A stretch of DNA of 64,000 nucleotides, taken from contig DATCEO010000075.1 of assembly GCA_036510065.1 (NCBI GenBank), positions 12,689-76,688 on the forward strand, in the 5' to 3' direction. Position 1 is the first letter of the stretch. Every line of letters starts with the position of its first letter. This document shows positions 39,016-48,594 of the stretch, one piece after another. The translations under genes were made by a program, and so were the position numbers. This DNA comes from DASUBV01 sp036510065. Lineage in GTDB: Bacteria; Actinomycetota; Actinomycetes; Streptosporangiales; Streptosporangiaceae. Under the pieces are notes generated by a model. The model worked only from the letters and a program-made list of their open reading frames with translations. It had not been told where the DNA came from and ran no database searches.

Positions 39016-39755
39016 CCACGGGCCGGGATGACGCCGCGGACGGGCAGGCTGGTCCGGCCGAGCCGGAGCCGGCCGCCCTGGCCGGCCGGGAGCGGCTGGC
39101 CGAGCAGGTCAAGCGGACCGGGATGTTCGGCACCCAGACCACCGGCGACACCTCCGGGTACGGCGGGCTCAAGGTGCGGCGGCCACCGCCGCTGCCCGCC
39201 CAGCGCCCGTACGGGTCGTACTTCGACGAGGTCGCCGATGCGCTGGGCGGCTCCCTGGAGGAATCGGGGACCAGCTTCGGGGACGCGGTCGAGCGGGTGG
39301 CCGTGGACTACGGCGAGCTCACCTTCCATGTCCGGCGCGACCGGCTGCCCGAGGTGGCGGCCAGGCTGCGTGACCAGCCCGCGCTGGCCTTCGAGCTGTG
39401 CCTGGGCGTGTCCGGCGTGCACTACCCGGCCGACATGGGCCGGGAGCTGCACGCCGTCTACCACCTGGTGTCACTGCGGCACAACCGCCGGGTGCGGCTG
39501 GAGGTATCGGTGCCCGACGCCGATCCGCATGTCCCGTCGCTGCTGGAGGTCTACCCGACCTGCGACTGGCACGAGCGCGAGACCTGGGACTTCTTCGGCA
39601 TCATCTTCGACGGTCATCCGGCCCTGACCAGGATCGAGATGCCCGACGACTGGCGAGGCCACCCGCAGCGGAAGGACTATCCGCTGGGCGGCATCCCGGT
39701 GGAGTATCGCGGCGCGACCATCCCGCCGCCGGACGAGCGGAGGGAATACGAATGA
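39012..39755 (+). CDS. nuoC: NADH-quinone oxidoreductase subunit C
   Basis: The 247-residue subunit carries the 30-kDa family signature WHERETWDFFGIIFDGHPAL followed by DWRGHPQRKDYPLGG. An N-terminal extension of about 70 residues precedes the core and is common in actinobacteria. GTG 39012 overlaps the nuoB stop. It contacts NuoD and NuoB near the quinone site. Confidence 0.96.
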   Translation: MTTGRDDAADGQAGPAEPEPAALAGRERLAEQVKRTGMFGTQTTGDTSGYGGLKVRRPPPLPAQRPYGSYFDEVADALGGSLEESGTSFGDAVERVAVDYGELTFHVRRDRLPEVAARLRDQPALAFELCLGVSGVHYPADMGRELHAVYHLVSLRHNRRVRLEVSVPDADPHVPSLLEVYPTCDWHERETWDFFGIIFDGHPALTRIEMPDDWRGHPQRKDYPLGGIPVEYRGATIPPPDERREYE

Positions 39756-41086
39756 CCGCTCAGGCTGACCACGAGACCGAGGGCCGCGTCTTCACCGTCG
39801 GCGGCGAGGACTGGGACGAGGTCATCGCCGCGGCGGCGTCGGCGGACAGCCGGGAAGAGCGCCTGGTGGTCAACATGGGCCCCCAGCACCCGTCGACGCA
39901 CGGGGTCCTGCGGCTGATCCTGACGCTGGACGGCGAGACGGTGACCGAGCTGCGGCCGGTCATCGGCTACCTGCACACCGGCATCGAGAAGAACATGGAG
40001 TTCCGGACCTGGACGCAGGGCACGACGTTCTGCACCCGGATGGACTACCTGGCCCCGCTGTTCAACGAGACGGTCTACTGCCTGGCCGTGGAGAAGCTGC
40101 TCGGCATCGAGGAGCAGATTCCCGAGCGCGCCACGATCATCCGGGTCCTGATGATGGAGCTGAACCGGATCTCCTCGCACATGATGGCGATCGCCACCTT
40201 CGGCCTGGAGCTGGGCGCCACCACCGTGCTGCTCTACGGGCTCCGGGAGCGGGAGAACACGCTCGACCTGTTCGAGCTCATCACCGGCCTGCGCATGAAC
40301 CATGCCTACGTGCGGCCGGGCGGCGTCTCGCAGGACCTGCCCTCGGGTGCGCTCGACCGGCTACGCGAGTACCTGGCGGTCATGCCCGAGCGGATCGGCG
40401 AGATCCGGGCGCTGCTGGACGCCAGCCCGATCTACCTGGCCCGCACGCGCAACATCGCCTACCTCGACACGACCGGCTGCATGGCCCTGGGCGTCACCGG
40501 GCCAGTCCTGCGGGCCACCGGCCTGCCGTGGGACCTGCGCAAGAGCCAGCCGTACTGCGGCTACGAGACGTACGACTTCGACGTGCCCACCCGCGACAAC
40601 TGCGACGTCTACGACCGTTACCGGGTGCGGATGGACGAGGTGGACCAGTCCCTGCGCATCATCGCGCAGTGCGTGGACCGGCTGTCGGGGGGCCGCCCCG
40701 GCGACGACCCGGTGATGATCGGCAACGCTAAGATCGGCTGGCCCGCCAAGCTGGCGCTGGGCCCGGACGGCCTGGGCAACTCGCCCGATCACATCGCGCA
40801 CATCATGAGCCAGTCCATGGAGGCTCTCATTCATCACTTCAAGCTGGTCACCGAGGGCTTCCGGGTCCCGGCCGGCCAGGTGTACGCGGCCGTCGAGTCG
40901 CCGCGCGGAGAGCTCGGCTGCCACGCGGTCAGCGACGGCGGCACCCGGCCGTTCCGGACCCATTTCCGTGACCCGTCGTTCACCAACCTGCAGGCTCTCG
41001 CCGCGATGTGCGAGGGCGGCATGGTCGCCGACGTCATCGCGGCCGTAGCCAGCATCGATCCCGTGATGGGAGGCGTCGACAGGTAA
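39752..41086 (+). CDS. nuoD: NADH-quinone oxidoreductase subunit D
   Basis: The 444-residue 49-kDa-type subunit forms the quinone pocket with NuoB. VVNMGPQHPSTHGVLRLIL carries the quinone-binding His, GYLHTGIEKNMEFRTW follows, and the C-terminal RDPSFTNLQALAAMCEG is conserved. ATG 39752 overlaps the nuoC stop (ATGA). A longer upstream reading in this frame is out-of-phase nuoC. Confidence 0.97.
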   Translation: MTAQADHETEGRVFTVGGEDWDEVIAAAASADSREERLVVNMGPQHPSTHGVLRLILTLDGETVTELRPVIGYLHTGIEKNMEFRTWTQGTTFCTRMDYLAPLFNETVYCLAVEKLLGIEEQIPERATIIRVLMMELNRISSHMMAIATFGLELGATTVLLYGLRERENTLDLFELITGLRMNHAYVRPGGVSQDLPSGALDRLREYLAVMPERIGEIRALLDASPIYLARTRNIAYLDTTGCMALGVTGPVLRATGLPWDLRKSQPYCGYETYDFDVPTRDNCDVYDRYRVRMDEVDQSLRIIAQCVDRLSGGRPGDDPVMIGNAKIGWPAKLALGPDGLGNSPDHIAHIMSQSMEALIHHFKLVTEGFRVPAGQVYAAVESPRGELGCHAVSDGGTRPFRTHFRDPSFTNLQALAAMCEGGMVADVIAAVASIDPVMGGVDR

Positions 41087-41781
41087 TGGCGCTGACGCAG
41101 GAGGCGCGCGCCCGGCTGGAACCGGACGCCGCGCAGATCATCGCCCGGTACCCGCGGTCGCGGTCGGCGCTGCTGCCGCTGCTGCACCTGGTGCAGTCGG
41201 AGGAGGGCTACGTCTCGGCCGACGGCATCGAGTTCTGCGCCGAGCAGCTCGGGCTCACCGAGGCCGAGGTCACCGCGGTGACCTCGTTCTACACCATGTA
41301 CAAGCGCCGCCCGGTCGGCGAGTATCACGTCGGGGTCTGCACCAACTCGCTGTGCGCGGTGATGGGCGGCGATGCCATCTTCGCTGACCTGAAAGAGCAC
41401 CTGGGCGTCGGCAACGACGAGACCACCGGCGACGGCAAGGTCTCGCTCGAGCACCTGGAGTGCAACGCGGCCTGTGACTACGCGCCGGTCGTCATGGTCA
41501 ACTGGGAGTTCTTCGACAACATGACCCCGCCCGCCGCCCGGGACGTGGTCGACGGCCTGCGCAGCGGGGCCGACGTCGCCCCGACGCGCGGCGCGCCCCG
41601 CCTGTGCACCTGGAAGCAGGCCGCCCGGATCCTGGCCGGGTTCCCGGACGACCAGGCCGCGCTGGGGAACACGGCCGGCCCGGCGAGCCTGGCCGGCCTG
41701 CGGGTCGCCAAGGAGCACGGCTGGACTCCCGATGACGACGACTCCGGCGCCGGCGACTCGATAGCAGGGAGCACCCCGTGA
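41086..41781 (+). CDS. nuoE: NADH-quinone oxidoreductase subunit E
   Basis: The 231-residue 24-kDa-type subunit binds a 2Fe-2S cluster. Ligands are in GVCTNSLCAVMGG and LECNAACDYAPVV, and the fold is thioredoxin-like. A Gly/Asp-rich tail of about 60 residues follows the core. ATG 41086 overlaps the nuoD stop (TAATG), so upstream in-frame residues are excluded. Confidence 0.96.
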   Translation: MALTQEARARLEPDAAQIIARYPRSRSALLPLLHLVQSEEGYVSADGIEFCAEQLGLTEAEVTAVTSFYTMYKRRPVGEYHVGVCTNSLCAVMGGDAIFADLKEHLGVGNDETTGDGKVSLEHLECNAACDYAPVVMVNWEFFDNMTPPAARDVVDGLRSGADVAPTRGAPRLCTWKQAARILAGFPDDQAALGNTAGPASLAGLRVAKEHGWTPDDDDSGAGDSIAGSTP

Positions 41782-43085
41782 CCGCCGTACTGACGCCCGT
41801 GCTCACCGCGCACTGGGACGAGCCGGACCCCTTCACGCTGGCCGCCTACCGGCGGCACGGCGGTTACCAGGCGCTGCCCAAGGCGCTGGCCATGGAGCCC
41901 GACCAGGTCATCCAGACCATGAAGGACTCCGTGCTGCGCGGCCGCGGCGGCGCGGGCTTCCCCACCGGGCTCAAGTGGGGCTTCATCCCGCAGGGCGACG
42001 GCAAGCCGCACTACCTGGTGGTCAACGCCGACGAGTCCGAGCCGGGCGCCTGCAAGGACATGCCCACCCTGCTGAACAACCCGCACGCGCTCATCGAGGG
42101 CATCATCATCACCTGCTACGCGATCCGCGCGGAGCGCGCCTTCATCTACGTGCGCGGCGAGGTGCTGCACGTGATCAGGCGGCTGCACCACGCCGTGGCG
42201 GAGGCCTACGAGGCCGGGTACCTGGGCACCGACATCCTCGGCTCCGGGCTCAACCTCGAGGTCGTCGTGCACGCCGGAGCCGGCGCCTACATCTGCGGCG
42301 AGGAAACGGCGATGCTCGACTCGCTAGAGGGCTACCGCGGACAGCCCCGGCTGAAGCCGCCGTTTCCCGCGGTGGCCGGGCTGTACGCCTGCCCGACCGT
42401 GGTTAACAACGTCGAGTCGATCTGCAGCGTGCCCTACATCATCAAGCACGGGGCGCAGGAGTTTGCCCGGCTCGGCACGGAAAAGTCCAAGGGCTTCGGC
42501 ATCTTCTCGCTGTCGGGGCACGTCACGACGCCGGGCCAGTACGAGGCGCCGCTCGGCATCACCCTGCGCGAGCTGCTGGAGCTGGCCGGCGGGATCCGCG
42601 CCGGGCACCGGCTGAAGTTCTGGACGCCGGGCGGCTCCTCGACGCCGCTGTTCACCGACGAGCACCTGGATGTCCCGCTGGACTACGAGTCGGTGGCCAA
42701 GGCCGGGTCGATGCTCGGCACCCGCTCGATCCAGCTCTTCGACGAGACAACGTGCGTGGTCCGGGTCGCGCTGCGCTGGATTGAGTTCTACGAGCACGAG
42801 TCCTGCGGCAAGTGCACGCCGTGCCGGGAGGGCAGCTTCTGGGTCGTCCAGCTGCTCGACCAGCTGGAGCGCGGCCAGGGCAGCGAGTCCGACCTGGGCA
42901 AGCTGCTGGACATCTGCGACAACATCACCGGCCGCGCGTTCTGCGCCCTGGGCGACTCGATCCAGGCGCCGGTCGGCTCGTCGATCAAGTACTTCCGGGA
43001 CGAGTACATCGAGCACCTCAGGCGGGGCGGCTGCCCGTTCGACCCTGCCGCCTCGACGCTGTTCACCATGGAGTCCGCCCGATGA
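41778..43085 (+). CDS. nuoF: NADH-quinone oxidoreductase subunit F (NADH/FMN site)
   Basis: This 435-residue subunit oxidises NADH. The glycine-rich NADH/FMN region is LRGRGGAGFPTGLKWGF with VVNADESEPGACKD and YICGEETAMLDSLEG. The 4Fe-4S ligands are ESCGKCTPCREG with a later ITGRAFCALGDS. GTG 41778 overlaps the nuoE stop. Confidence 0.97.
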   Translation: MTAVLTPVLTAHWDEPDPFTLAAYRRHGGYQALPKALAMEPDQVIQTMKDSVLRGRGGAGFPTGLKWGFIPQGDGKPHYLVVNADESEPGACKDMPTLLNNPHALIEGIIITCYAIRAERAFIYVRGEVLHVIRRLHHAVAEAYEAGYLGTDILGSGLNLEVVVHAGAGAYICGEETAMLDSLEGYRGQPRLKPPFPAVAGLYACPTVVNNVESICSVPYIIKHGAQEFARLGTEKSKGFGIFSLSGHVTTPGQYEAPLGITLRELLELAGGIRAGHRLKFWTPGGSSTPLFTDEHLDVPLDYESVAKAGSMLGTRSIQLFDETTCVVRVALRWIEFYEHESCGKCTPCREGSFWVVQLLDQLERGQGSESDLGKLLDICDNITGRAFCALGDSIQAPVGSSIKYFRDEYIEHLRRGGCPFDPAASTLFTMESAR

Positions 43086-45541
43086 CAGTCTCTTCCACCA
43101 CGGGTCCTTCCACCGCGGCCCCGGCCGATGGCGTGACGGTCACGATTGACGGGTTCGAGATCACCGTCCCCAAGGGGACGCTGGTGATCCGGGCCGCCGA
43201 GCAGCTCGGCATCCAGATCCCCCGGTTCTGCGATCACCCGCTCCTGGACCCGGTGGGTGCCTGCCGTCAGTGCCTGGTGCATATCGAGGGCCAGCCCAAG
43301 CCGCCGGCCTCCTGCACCACGACCTGCAGCGAGGGCATGGTGGTGCACACCCAGCTGACCTCCCCGGTAGCCGAGAAGGCCCAGCGCGGCATGATGGAGC
43401 TGCTGCTCATCAACCACCCGCTGGACTGCCCGATGTGCGACAAGGGCGGCGAGTGCCCGCTGCAGAACCAGGCCATGTCCACCGGCCAGGGCGAGACCCG
43501 GTTCACCGGCACCAAGCGGACCTTCCCGAAGCCGATCGCGCTGTCGTCCCAGGTGCTGCTCGACCGTGAGCGGTGCATCCAGTGCGCCCGCTGCACCAGG
43601 TTCGCCGACCAGATCCCCGGCGACCCGCTGATCGAGCTGCTCGACCGCGGGCCGCACGAGCAGGTGGGAGTGGCGCAGGGCGTTCCGTTCGACTCCTACT
43701 TCGCCGGCAACACCGTGCAGATCTGCCCGGTCGGTGCCCTCACCAGTGCCTCCTACCGGTTCAAGGCCCGGCCCTTCGACCTGGTGTCCACGCCATCGGT
43801 GTGCGAGCACTGCGCCTCCGGCTGCCGGCAGCGCACCGACCATCGCCGCGGCGCGGTGACCAGGCGGCTGGCGGGCAACGACCCGGAGGTGAACGAGGAG
43901 TGGAACTGCGATAAGGGCCGGTGGGCCTTTACCTACGCCACGCAGCCGGATCGCCTCGTGATGCCGCTGGTCCGCAACTCCGACGGCGTGCTGGTGCCGA
44001 CCTCCTGGCCGGAGGCCATCTCCATCGCCGCGGCCGGCCTGGCCGCCGCGCGGGGCAGCGCCGGCGTGCTCACCGGCGGCCGCCTGACGCTGGAGGACGC
44101 CTACGCGTACGCCAAGTTCGCCAGGGTCGCGCTGGCCAGCAACGACATCGACATGCGCGCCCGCGCGCACTCGGCCGAGGAGACGCGGTTCCTCACCGAC
44201 CACGTCGCCGGCCGGGGCCAGGTCAGCTATCGCAGCCTGCAGCAGGCGCCCGCCGTCCTGCTGGCGGGCTTCGAGCCCGAGGACGAGTCCCCGATCGTGT
44301 ACCTGCGGATGCGCAAGGCGGTCCGGGCCGGCACGATGACGGTGTACTCGCTGGCCGCCCTGGCCAGCCGCGGCCTGGAGAAGCTGTCCGGCATCCTGCT
44401 GCCCGCGGTGCCAGGCTCCGAGGGCGCCGCGCTGGACGCGCTCGGCGCGGCCGGCGAGCCGGGCCTGGCGGCGGCGAACGCCGCACTCAGTCAGCCCGGC
44501 GCCGTCATCCTGGCGGGCGAGCGGCTGGCGGAGGTGCCCGGCGCCCTGTCGGCCCTGGTCCGGCTGGCCGCGCAGACCGGGGCGAGCCTGGCCTGGATCC
44601 CGCGCCGCGCCGGCGAGCGCGGGGCGATCGAGGCCGGGGCCCTGCCCACGCTGCTGCCCGGCGGCCGCGCCATCGCCGACGAGTCGGCTAGCGCCGAGGT
44701 CGCGCTGGCCTGGGGCGTCGGCTCGCTGCCGGCCGAGCCGGGCCGCGACACCGCGCGCATCCTGGCCGACGCCGGCCGCGGGGAGCTGGCCGCCCTGCTG
44801 GTGGCCGGGGTCGACCCGGCCGACCTGCCCGACCCGGACACGGCCCTCGCCGACCTGGAGGCGGCCCCGTTCGTGGTCAGCCTGGAACTGCGGGTCAGCG
44901 CGGTCACCGACCGCGCGGACGTAGTGTTCCCGGTGGCCGCCGTGGCCGAGAAGGGCGGCACGTTCGTGAACTGGGAGGGCCGGCCGGGCACCTTCGGCGC
45001 GGCGCTGGCGGTTCCGGCGGTCCGCTCGGACCTGCAGGTCCTCGCGGCGCTGGCCGACGAGATGGACGTGCACCTGGGCCTGCCCGACGCCGCCGCGGCG
45101 CGACGGGAGCTGAGCGCCCTGGGCCGCCATCCGGTGCCGGAGGCCGTGGCGCCGACGGGCCGCCTGGCGGCTCCGGCTCCGGCCGCCAACCCGGGCGGCG
45201 GCTCCCGCGGCGTCACGCTGCCGGGGCCGGGTCAGGCCATCCTGGCCACCTGGCATAATCTGCTCGACGGTGGCCGCATGCAGGACGGCGAGCCGAACCT
45301 GGCGGGTACCGCGCGGTCAGCGGTCGCGCGGATGTCCGCGGCGACCGCGGCGGAAGCCGGAGCATCCGCCGACGGCAAGGTGACCGTGGCCACTGAGCGC
45401 GGTGCCGTGACCGTTCCCGTGGAGATCGCCGACATGCCAGACCGGGTCGTGTGGCTGCCGGCCAATTCCACGGGCGGCGGCCTGCGGCGGGAGCTGAACG
45501 CCGGGCACGGCACCCTAGTCATGTTGAGGAGCGCGGAATGA
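43082..45541 (+). CDS. nuoG: NADH-quinone oxidoreductase subunit G
   Basis: The 819-residue iron-sulfur subunit starts with a ferredoxin-like 2Fe-2S domain (CDHPLLDPVGACRQC). Cluster motifs DCPMCDKGGECPLQ and CIQCARCTRF follow, then a molybdopterin-oxidoreductase-like region (CEHCASGCRQRTDHR onward). The C-terminal part is Ala-rich and more variable. ATG 43082 overlaps the nuoF stop. It relays electrons from NuoF/E towards NuoI. Confidence 0.96.
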   Translation: MTVSSTTGPSTAAPADGVTVTIDGFEITVPKGTLVIRAAEQLGIQIPRFCDHPLLDPVGACRQCLVHIEGQPKPPASCTTTCSEGMVVHTQLTSPVAEKAQRGMMELLLINHPLDCPMCDKGGECPLQNQAMSTGQGETRFTGTKRTFPKPIALSSQVLLDRERCIQCARCTRFADQIPGDPLIELLDRGPHEQVGVAQGVPFDSYFAGNTVQICPVGALTSASYRFKARPFDLVSTPSVCEHCASGCRQRTDHRRGAVTRRLAGNDPEVNEEWNCDKGRWAFTYATQPDRLVMPLVRNSDGVLVPTSWPEAISIAAAGLAAARGSAGVLTGGRLTLEDAYAYAKFARVALASNDIDMRARAHSAEETRFLTDHVAGRGQVSYRSLQQAPAVLLAGFEPEDESPIVYLRMRKAVRAGTMTVYSLAALASRGLEKLSGILLPAVPGSEGAALDALGAAGEPGLAAANAALSQPGAVILAGERLAEVPGALSALVRLAAQTGASLAWIPRRAGERGAIEAGALPTLLPGGRAIADESASAEVALAWGVGSLPAEPGRDTARILADAGRGELAALLVAGVDPADLPDPDTALADLEAAPFVVSLELRVSAVTDRADVVFPVAAVAEKGGTFVNWEGRPGTFGAALAVPAVRSDLQVLAALADEMDVHLGLPDAAAARRELSALGRHPVPEAVAPTGRLAAPAPAANPGGGSRGVTLPGPGQAILATWHNLLDGGRMQDGEPNLAGTARSAVARMSAATAAEAGASADGKVTVATERGAVTVPVEIADMPDRVVWLPANSTGGGLRRELNAGHGTLVMLRSAE

Positions 45542-46941
45542 AGGACCTGGCCGCGTCTGGCACGGATCCGACGCTAGCCAGCTTCGGGCACGACGTCTGG
45601 TGGCTGGTCCTGCTCAAGGTCATCGTGATCTTCGGGTTCCTGGTGGTCACCACCCTGCTGACCATCTGGGCCGAGCGGCGCGTCATCGGCCGGATGCAGC
45701 AGCGTCCGGGGCCTAACCGGGCCGGGAAGTTCGGGCTGCTGCAGTCCCTGATGGACGGCGTCAAGCTGGCGCTGAAGGAGGACATCGTCCCGCGCGGGGT
45801 GGACCGGCTGCTGTTCGTCATCGCGCCCGCGTTGTCAGTCATCCCCGCCTTCATCAGCCTGGCCATCATCCCCTTCGGCCCGATCGTCTCGATCTTCGGT
45901 CACTACACCCCGCTGCAGCTGAGCGACCTGCCGGTGGCCGTCCTGCTGGTGCTCGCGATGAGCTCCATGGGCGTCTACGGGATCGTGCTGGCCGGCTGGG
46001 CGTCCGCCGCGCCGTACTCGCTGCTCGGCGGCCTGCGGGCGTCGGCCCAGGTGATCAGCTACGAGATCGCCATGGGCCTGGCGTTCGTCCCGGTCTTCCT
46101 GTACGCCGGATCGCTGTCCACGAGCGCGATCGTCCGCGCCCAGGCCCACGGCGCCCCGTTCCGGATCGGCGGCGTCATCCTGCACTACCCGTCCTGGTTC
46201 GCGATCCTGCTGCTGCCGTCCTTCGTGATCTACATCATCACCATGGTCGGCGAGACCAACCGGCTCCCGTTCGACCTGCCCGAAGGCGAGGGCGAACTAG
46301 TCGGCGGCTTCCACACCGAGTACTCCTCGCTCAAGTTCGCGCTGTTCTACCTGGCCGAGTACATCAACATGGTCACGGTCTCGGCGCTGGCCACCACCTT
46401 GTTCCTCGGCGGCTGGCGGGCCCCGTGGCCGATCACGGTGTGGCCGGGCGCCAACACCGGGTGGTGGCCGGTGCTGTGGTTCCTGGGCAAGATGGTGGCC
46501 TTCATCTTCTTCTTCATCTGGCTCCGCGGCTCGCTGCCGCGGATCCGCTACGACCAGCTCATGGCGCTGGGCTGGAAGGTCCTCATCCCGACCGCGCTGG
46601 CCTGGACCCTCATCATCGCGACGTTGCGGGTCTGGCGGCGCCAGGGCGGCAGCACCGGCGTCTATATCGTGGCCGCCCTGATCGTGGCCGCCCTGCTGCT
46701 GCTCTGGTTCGGCTGGGAAGCCTCCGCGCAGCGGGCGGCGCGGCTGGCCGAGGAACAGGACGAGAGCGACGCGGCGGAACTGGCCGAGCACGGGCCGTCA
46801 TTCCCGACGCCGCCGATGGACCTGCCGCATTACCACGGCATCGGCCTGGAGCCGATAGCCGAGGATCCAGCGGGCCTGGCCGCCGGCCGGGGCGGCAGCT
46901 CTTCTGACCCTGCTGCGACGAAGGAGGTCACAGGTGCCTGA
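45538..46941 (+). CDS. nuoH: NADH-quinone oxidoreductase subunit H
   Basis: The 467-residue membrane subunit links the quinone chamber to the proton channel. It has RRVIGRMQQRPGPNRAGKFG, SLMDGVKLALKED, GETNRLPFDLPEGEGELVGG and about eight to nine hydrophobic helices. A C-terminal charged tail of about 65 residues is longer than in proteobacteria. ATG 45538 overlaps the nuoG stop. Confidence 0.97.
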   Translation: MKDLAASGTDPTLASFGHDVWWLVLLKVIVIFGFLVVTTLLTIWAERRVIGRMQQRPGPNRAGKFGLLQSLMDGVKLALKEDIVPRGVDRLLFVIAPALSVIPAFISLAIIPFGPIVSIFGHYTPLQLSDLPVAVLLVLAMSSMGVYGIVLAGWASAAPYSLLGGLRASAQVISYEIAMGLAFVPVFLYAGSLSTSAIVRAQAHGAPFRIGGVILHYPSWFAILLLPSFVIYIITMVGETNRLPFDLPEGEGELVGGFHTEYSSLKFALFYLAEYINMVTVSALATTLFLGGWRAPWPITVWPGANTGWWPVLWFLGKMVAFIFFFIWLRGSLPRIRYDQLMALGWKVLIPTALAWTLIIATLRVWRRQGGSTGVYIVAALIVAALLLLWFGWEASAQRAARLAEEQDESDAAELAEHGPSFPTPPMDLPHYHGIGLEPIAEDPAGLAAGRGGSSSDPAATKEVTGA

Positions 46942-47500
46942 CTTCCTGAACAGCGTCAAGGGATTCGGCGTTACCTTCCGGACCATGTTCCACAAGGTCG
47001 ACACCGTGGAGTACCCGGAGGTGCTGCGGCCGACCGCGCCGCGGTTCCACGGCCGGCATCAGCTCAACCGGTGGCCCGACGGGCTGGAGAAGTGCATCGG
47101 CTGCGAGCTGTGCGCCTGGGCCTGCCCGGCGGACGCGATCTACGTGGAGGGCGCGGATAACACCCCGGAGGAGCGGTACTCGCCCGGCGAGCGGTACGGC
47201 CGGGTCTACCAGATCAACTACCTGCGCTGCATCCTGTGCGGGCTGTGCGTGGAGGCGTGCCCGACCCGGGCGCTGACCATGACCAACGAGTACGAGCTGG
47301 CCGACGACAGCCGGGAAGCCCTGATCTGGACCAAGGAGCAGCTCGTCGTCCCGCTGCAGCCCGACATGGAGGCGCCGCCGCATCCCATGCGCCTGGGCGA
47401 GACCGAAGAGGAGTACTACGCGCTGGGCGCCATGCTCGCCGCCGCCACCGCGCCGGACTCCGAGCAGCCGGGTGACGACGACCCGGGAGCGTCGCAATGA
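46934..47500 (+). CDS. nuoI: NADH-quinone oxidoreductase subunit I
   Basis: The 188-residue subunit has two 4Fe-4S ferredoxin motifs, CIGCELCAWACP and CILCGLCVEACP, which pass electrons to cluster N2 in NuoB. GTG 46934 overlaps the nuoH end and has AAGGAGG upstream. The C-terminus is acidic. Confidence 0.97.
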   Translation: MPDFLNSVKGFGVTFRTMFHKVDTVEYPEVLRPTAPRFHGRHQLNRWPDGLEKCIGCELCAWACPADAIYVEGADNTPEERYSPGERYGRVYQINYLRCILCGLCVEACPTRALTMTNEYELADDSREALIWTKEQLVVPLQPDMEAPPHPMRLGETEEEYYALGAMLAAATAPDSEQPGDDDPGASQ

Positions 47501-48276
47501 CTCACCCCGTTGTGCTCGCGGCCAGCGCCGCGACGACTAGCCGGGAGCTGGCGTTCTGGATCCTGGCCATCATCGCCGTCGTGGCGGGGCTGGGCATGGT
47601 GCTGGCCCGGCGGGCCGTGCACTGCGCGGTCCTGCTCGCCGTGGTCATGCTGTCGCTGGCGGTCCTGTACGCGATGCAGGGCGCGCCGTTCCTGGCCTTC
47701 GTCCAGGTCATCGTCTACACCGGCGCCGTGCTGATGCTGTTCCTGTTCGTGCTCATGATCGTCGGCATCACCGCCGCCGACTCGATCGTGGAGACGATCA
47801 GGGGCCAGCGGCTCGCCGCCGGGGTGTTCGGCATCGGCCTGCTCGCCCTGCTCAGCCTGGTAGTCGGGCACGCGGCCATCGGGCCGGCCTCCCGGGCCAA
47901 GGTCGCCTTCGGGGCCGGGAATGTCTCTGGTATCGCCCGGCTGCTGTTCACCACGTACGTGTTCCCGTTCGAGGTCACCAGCGCTCTGCTGATCACCGCG
48001 GCCCTGGGCGCGATGGTGCTGACGCACCGGGAGCGCACCACCCCCAAGCCGACCCAGCGCCGCCTGGTCCGGCAGCGGATCGCCAGCGGACGCCCGACCC
48101 CGCTGCCCGGGCCGGGCACGTACGCGCGGCACAACGCGGTCGACATGCCCGCGCTGCTGCCGGACGGCACGCCCTCTGAGCTATCGGTGAGCGAGGTCAT
48201 CTCGGGCGGCGGCCAGATGGGATCGCCCGGCGTCACCGCGCTCGATCGCGGCGCCAGCGACCAGGAGGATGCGTAA
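47497..48276 (+). CDS. nuoJ: NADH-quinone oxidoreductase subunit J
   Basis: This 259-residue membrane subunit has five hydrophobic helices, with AFVQVIVYTGAVLMLFLFVLM as the conserved transmembrane segment. An about 80-residue hydrophilic C-terminus follows. ATG 47497 overlaps the nuoI stop. It sits between NuoA and NuoK in the proton-translocation arm. Confidence 0.95.
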   Translation: MTHPVVLAASAATTSRELAFWILAIIAVVAGLGMVLARRAVHCAVLLAVVMLSLAVLYAMQGAPFLAFVQVIVYTGAVLMLFLFVLMIVGITAADSIVETIRGQRLAAGVFGIGLLALLSLVVGHAAIGPASRAKVAFGAGNVSGIARLLFTTYVFPFEVTSALLITAALGAMVLTHRERTTPKPTQRRLVRQRIASGRPTPLPGPGTYARHNAVDMPALLPDGTPSELSVSEVISGGGQMGSPGVTALDRGASDQEDA

Positions 48277-48578
48277 TGGTGAGCCCGGCCCATTTCGTGG
48301 CCCTGTCAGTGATCTTGTTCGTCATCGGCGGGGTGGGCGTCCTGGTGCGGCGCAACGCACTGGTGGTGTTCATGTGCGTGGAGCTGATGCTGAACGCGGC
48401 CAACCTGGCCTTCGTGGCCTTCGCCCGGATGCACGGCGCCCTGGACGGCCAGGTCATCGCGTTTTTCGTCATGGTTGTGGCGGCGGCGGAGGTGGTCGTC
48501 GGCCTCGCCATCCTGACCTCGATCTTCCGTGCTCGCAGATCGGCCTCGGTCGACGACGCCAGCCTGATGAAGTACTGA
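48276..48578 (+). CDS. nuoK: NADH-quinone oxidoreductase subunit K
   Basis: The 100-residue subunit has three helices with conserved intramembrane glutamates in FMCVELMLNAANLAFVAF and FVMVVAAAEVVVGLAI, part of the proton pathway. ATG 48276 overlaps the nuoJ stop (TAATG). Length is exact for the family. Confidence 0.97.
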   Translation: MVSPAHFVALSVILFVIGGVGVLVRRNALVVFMCVELMLNAANLAFVAFARMHGALDGQVIAFFVMVVAAAEVVVGLAILTSIFRARRSASVDDASLMKY

Positions 48579-48594
48579 CTACGGAGAGACTCCT

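Noticed and set aside
42788..45256. An 822-codon reverse open frame opposite nuoF/nuoG
   Set aside because: Antisense shadow of conserved complex I genes; no domains recognisable.
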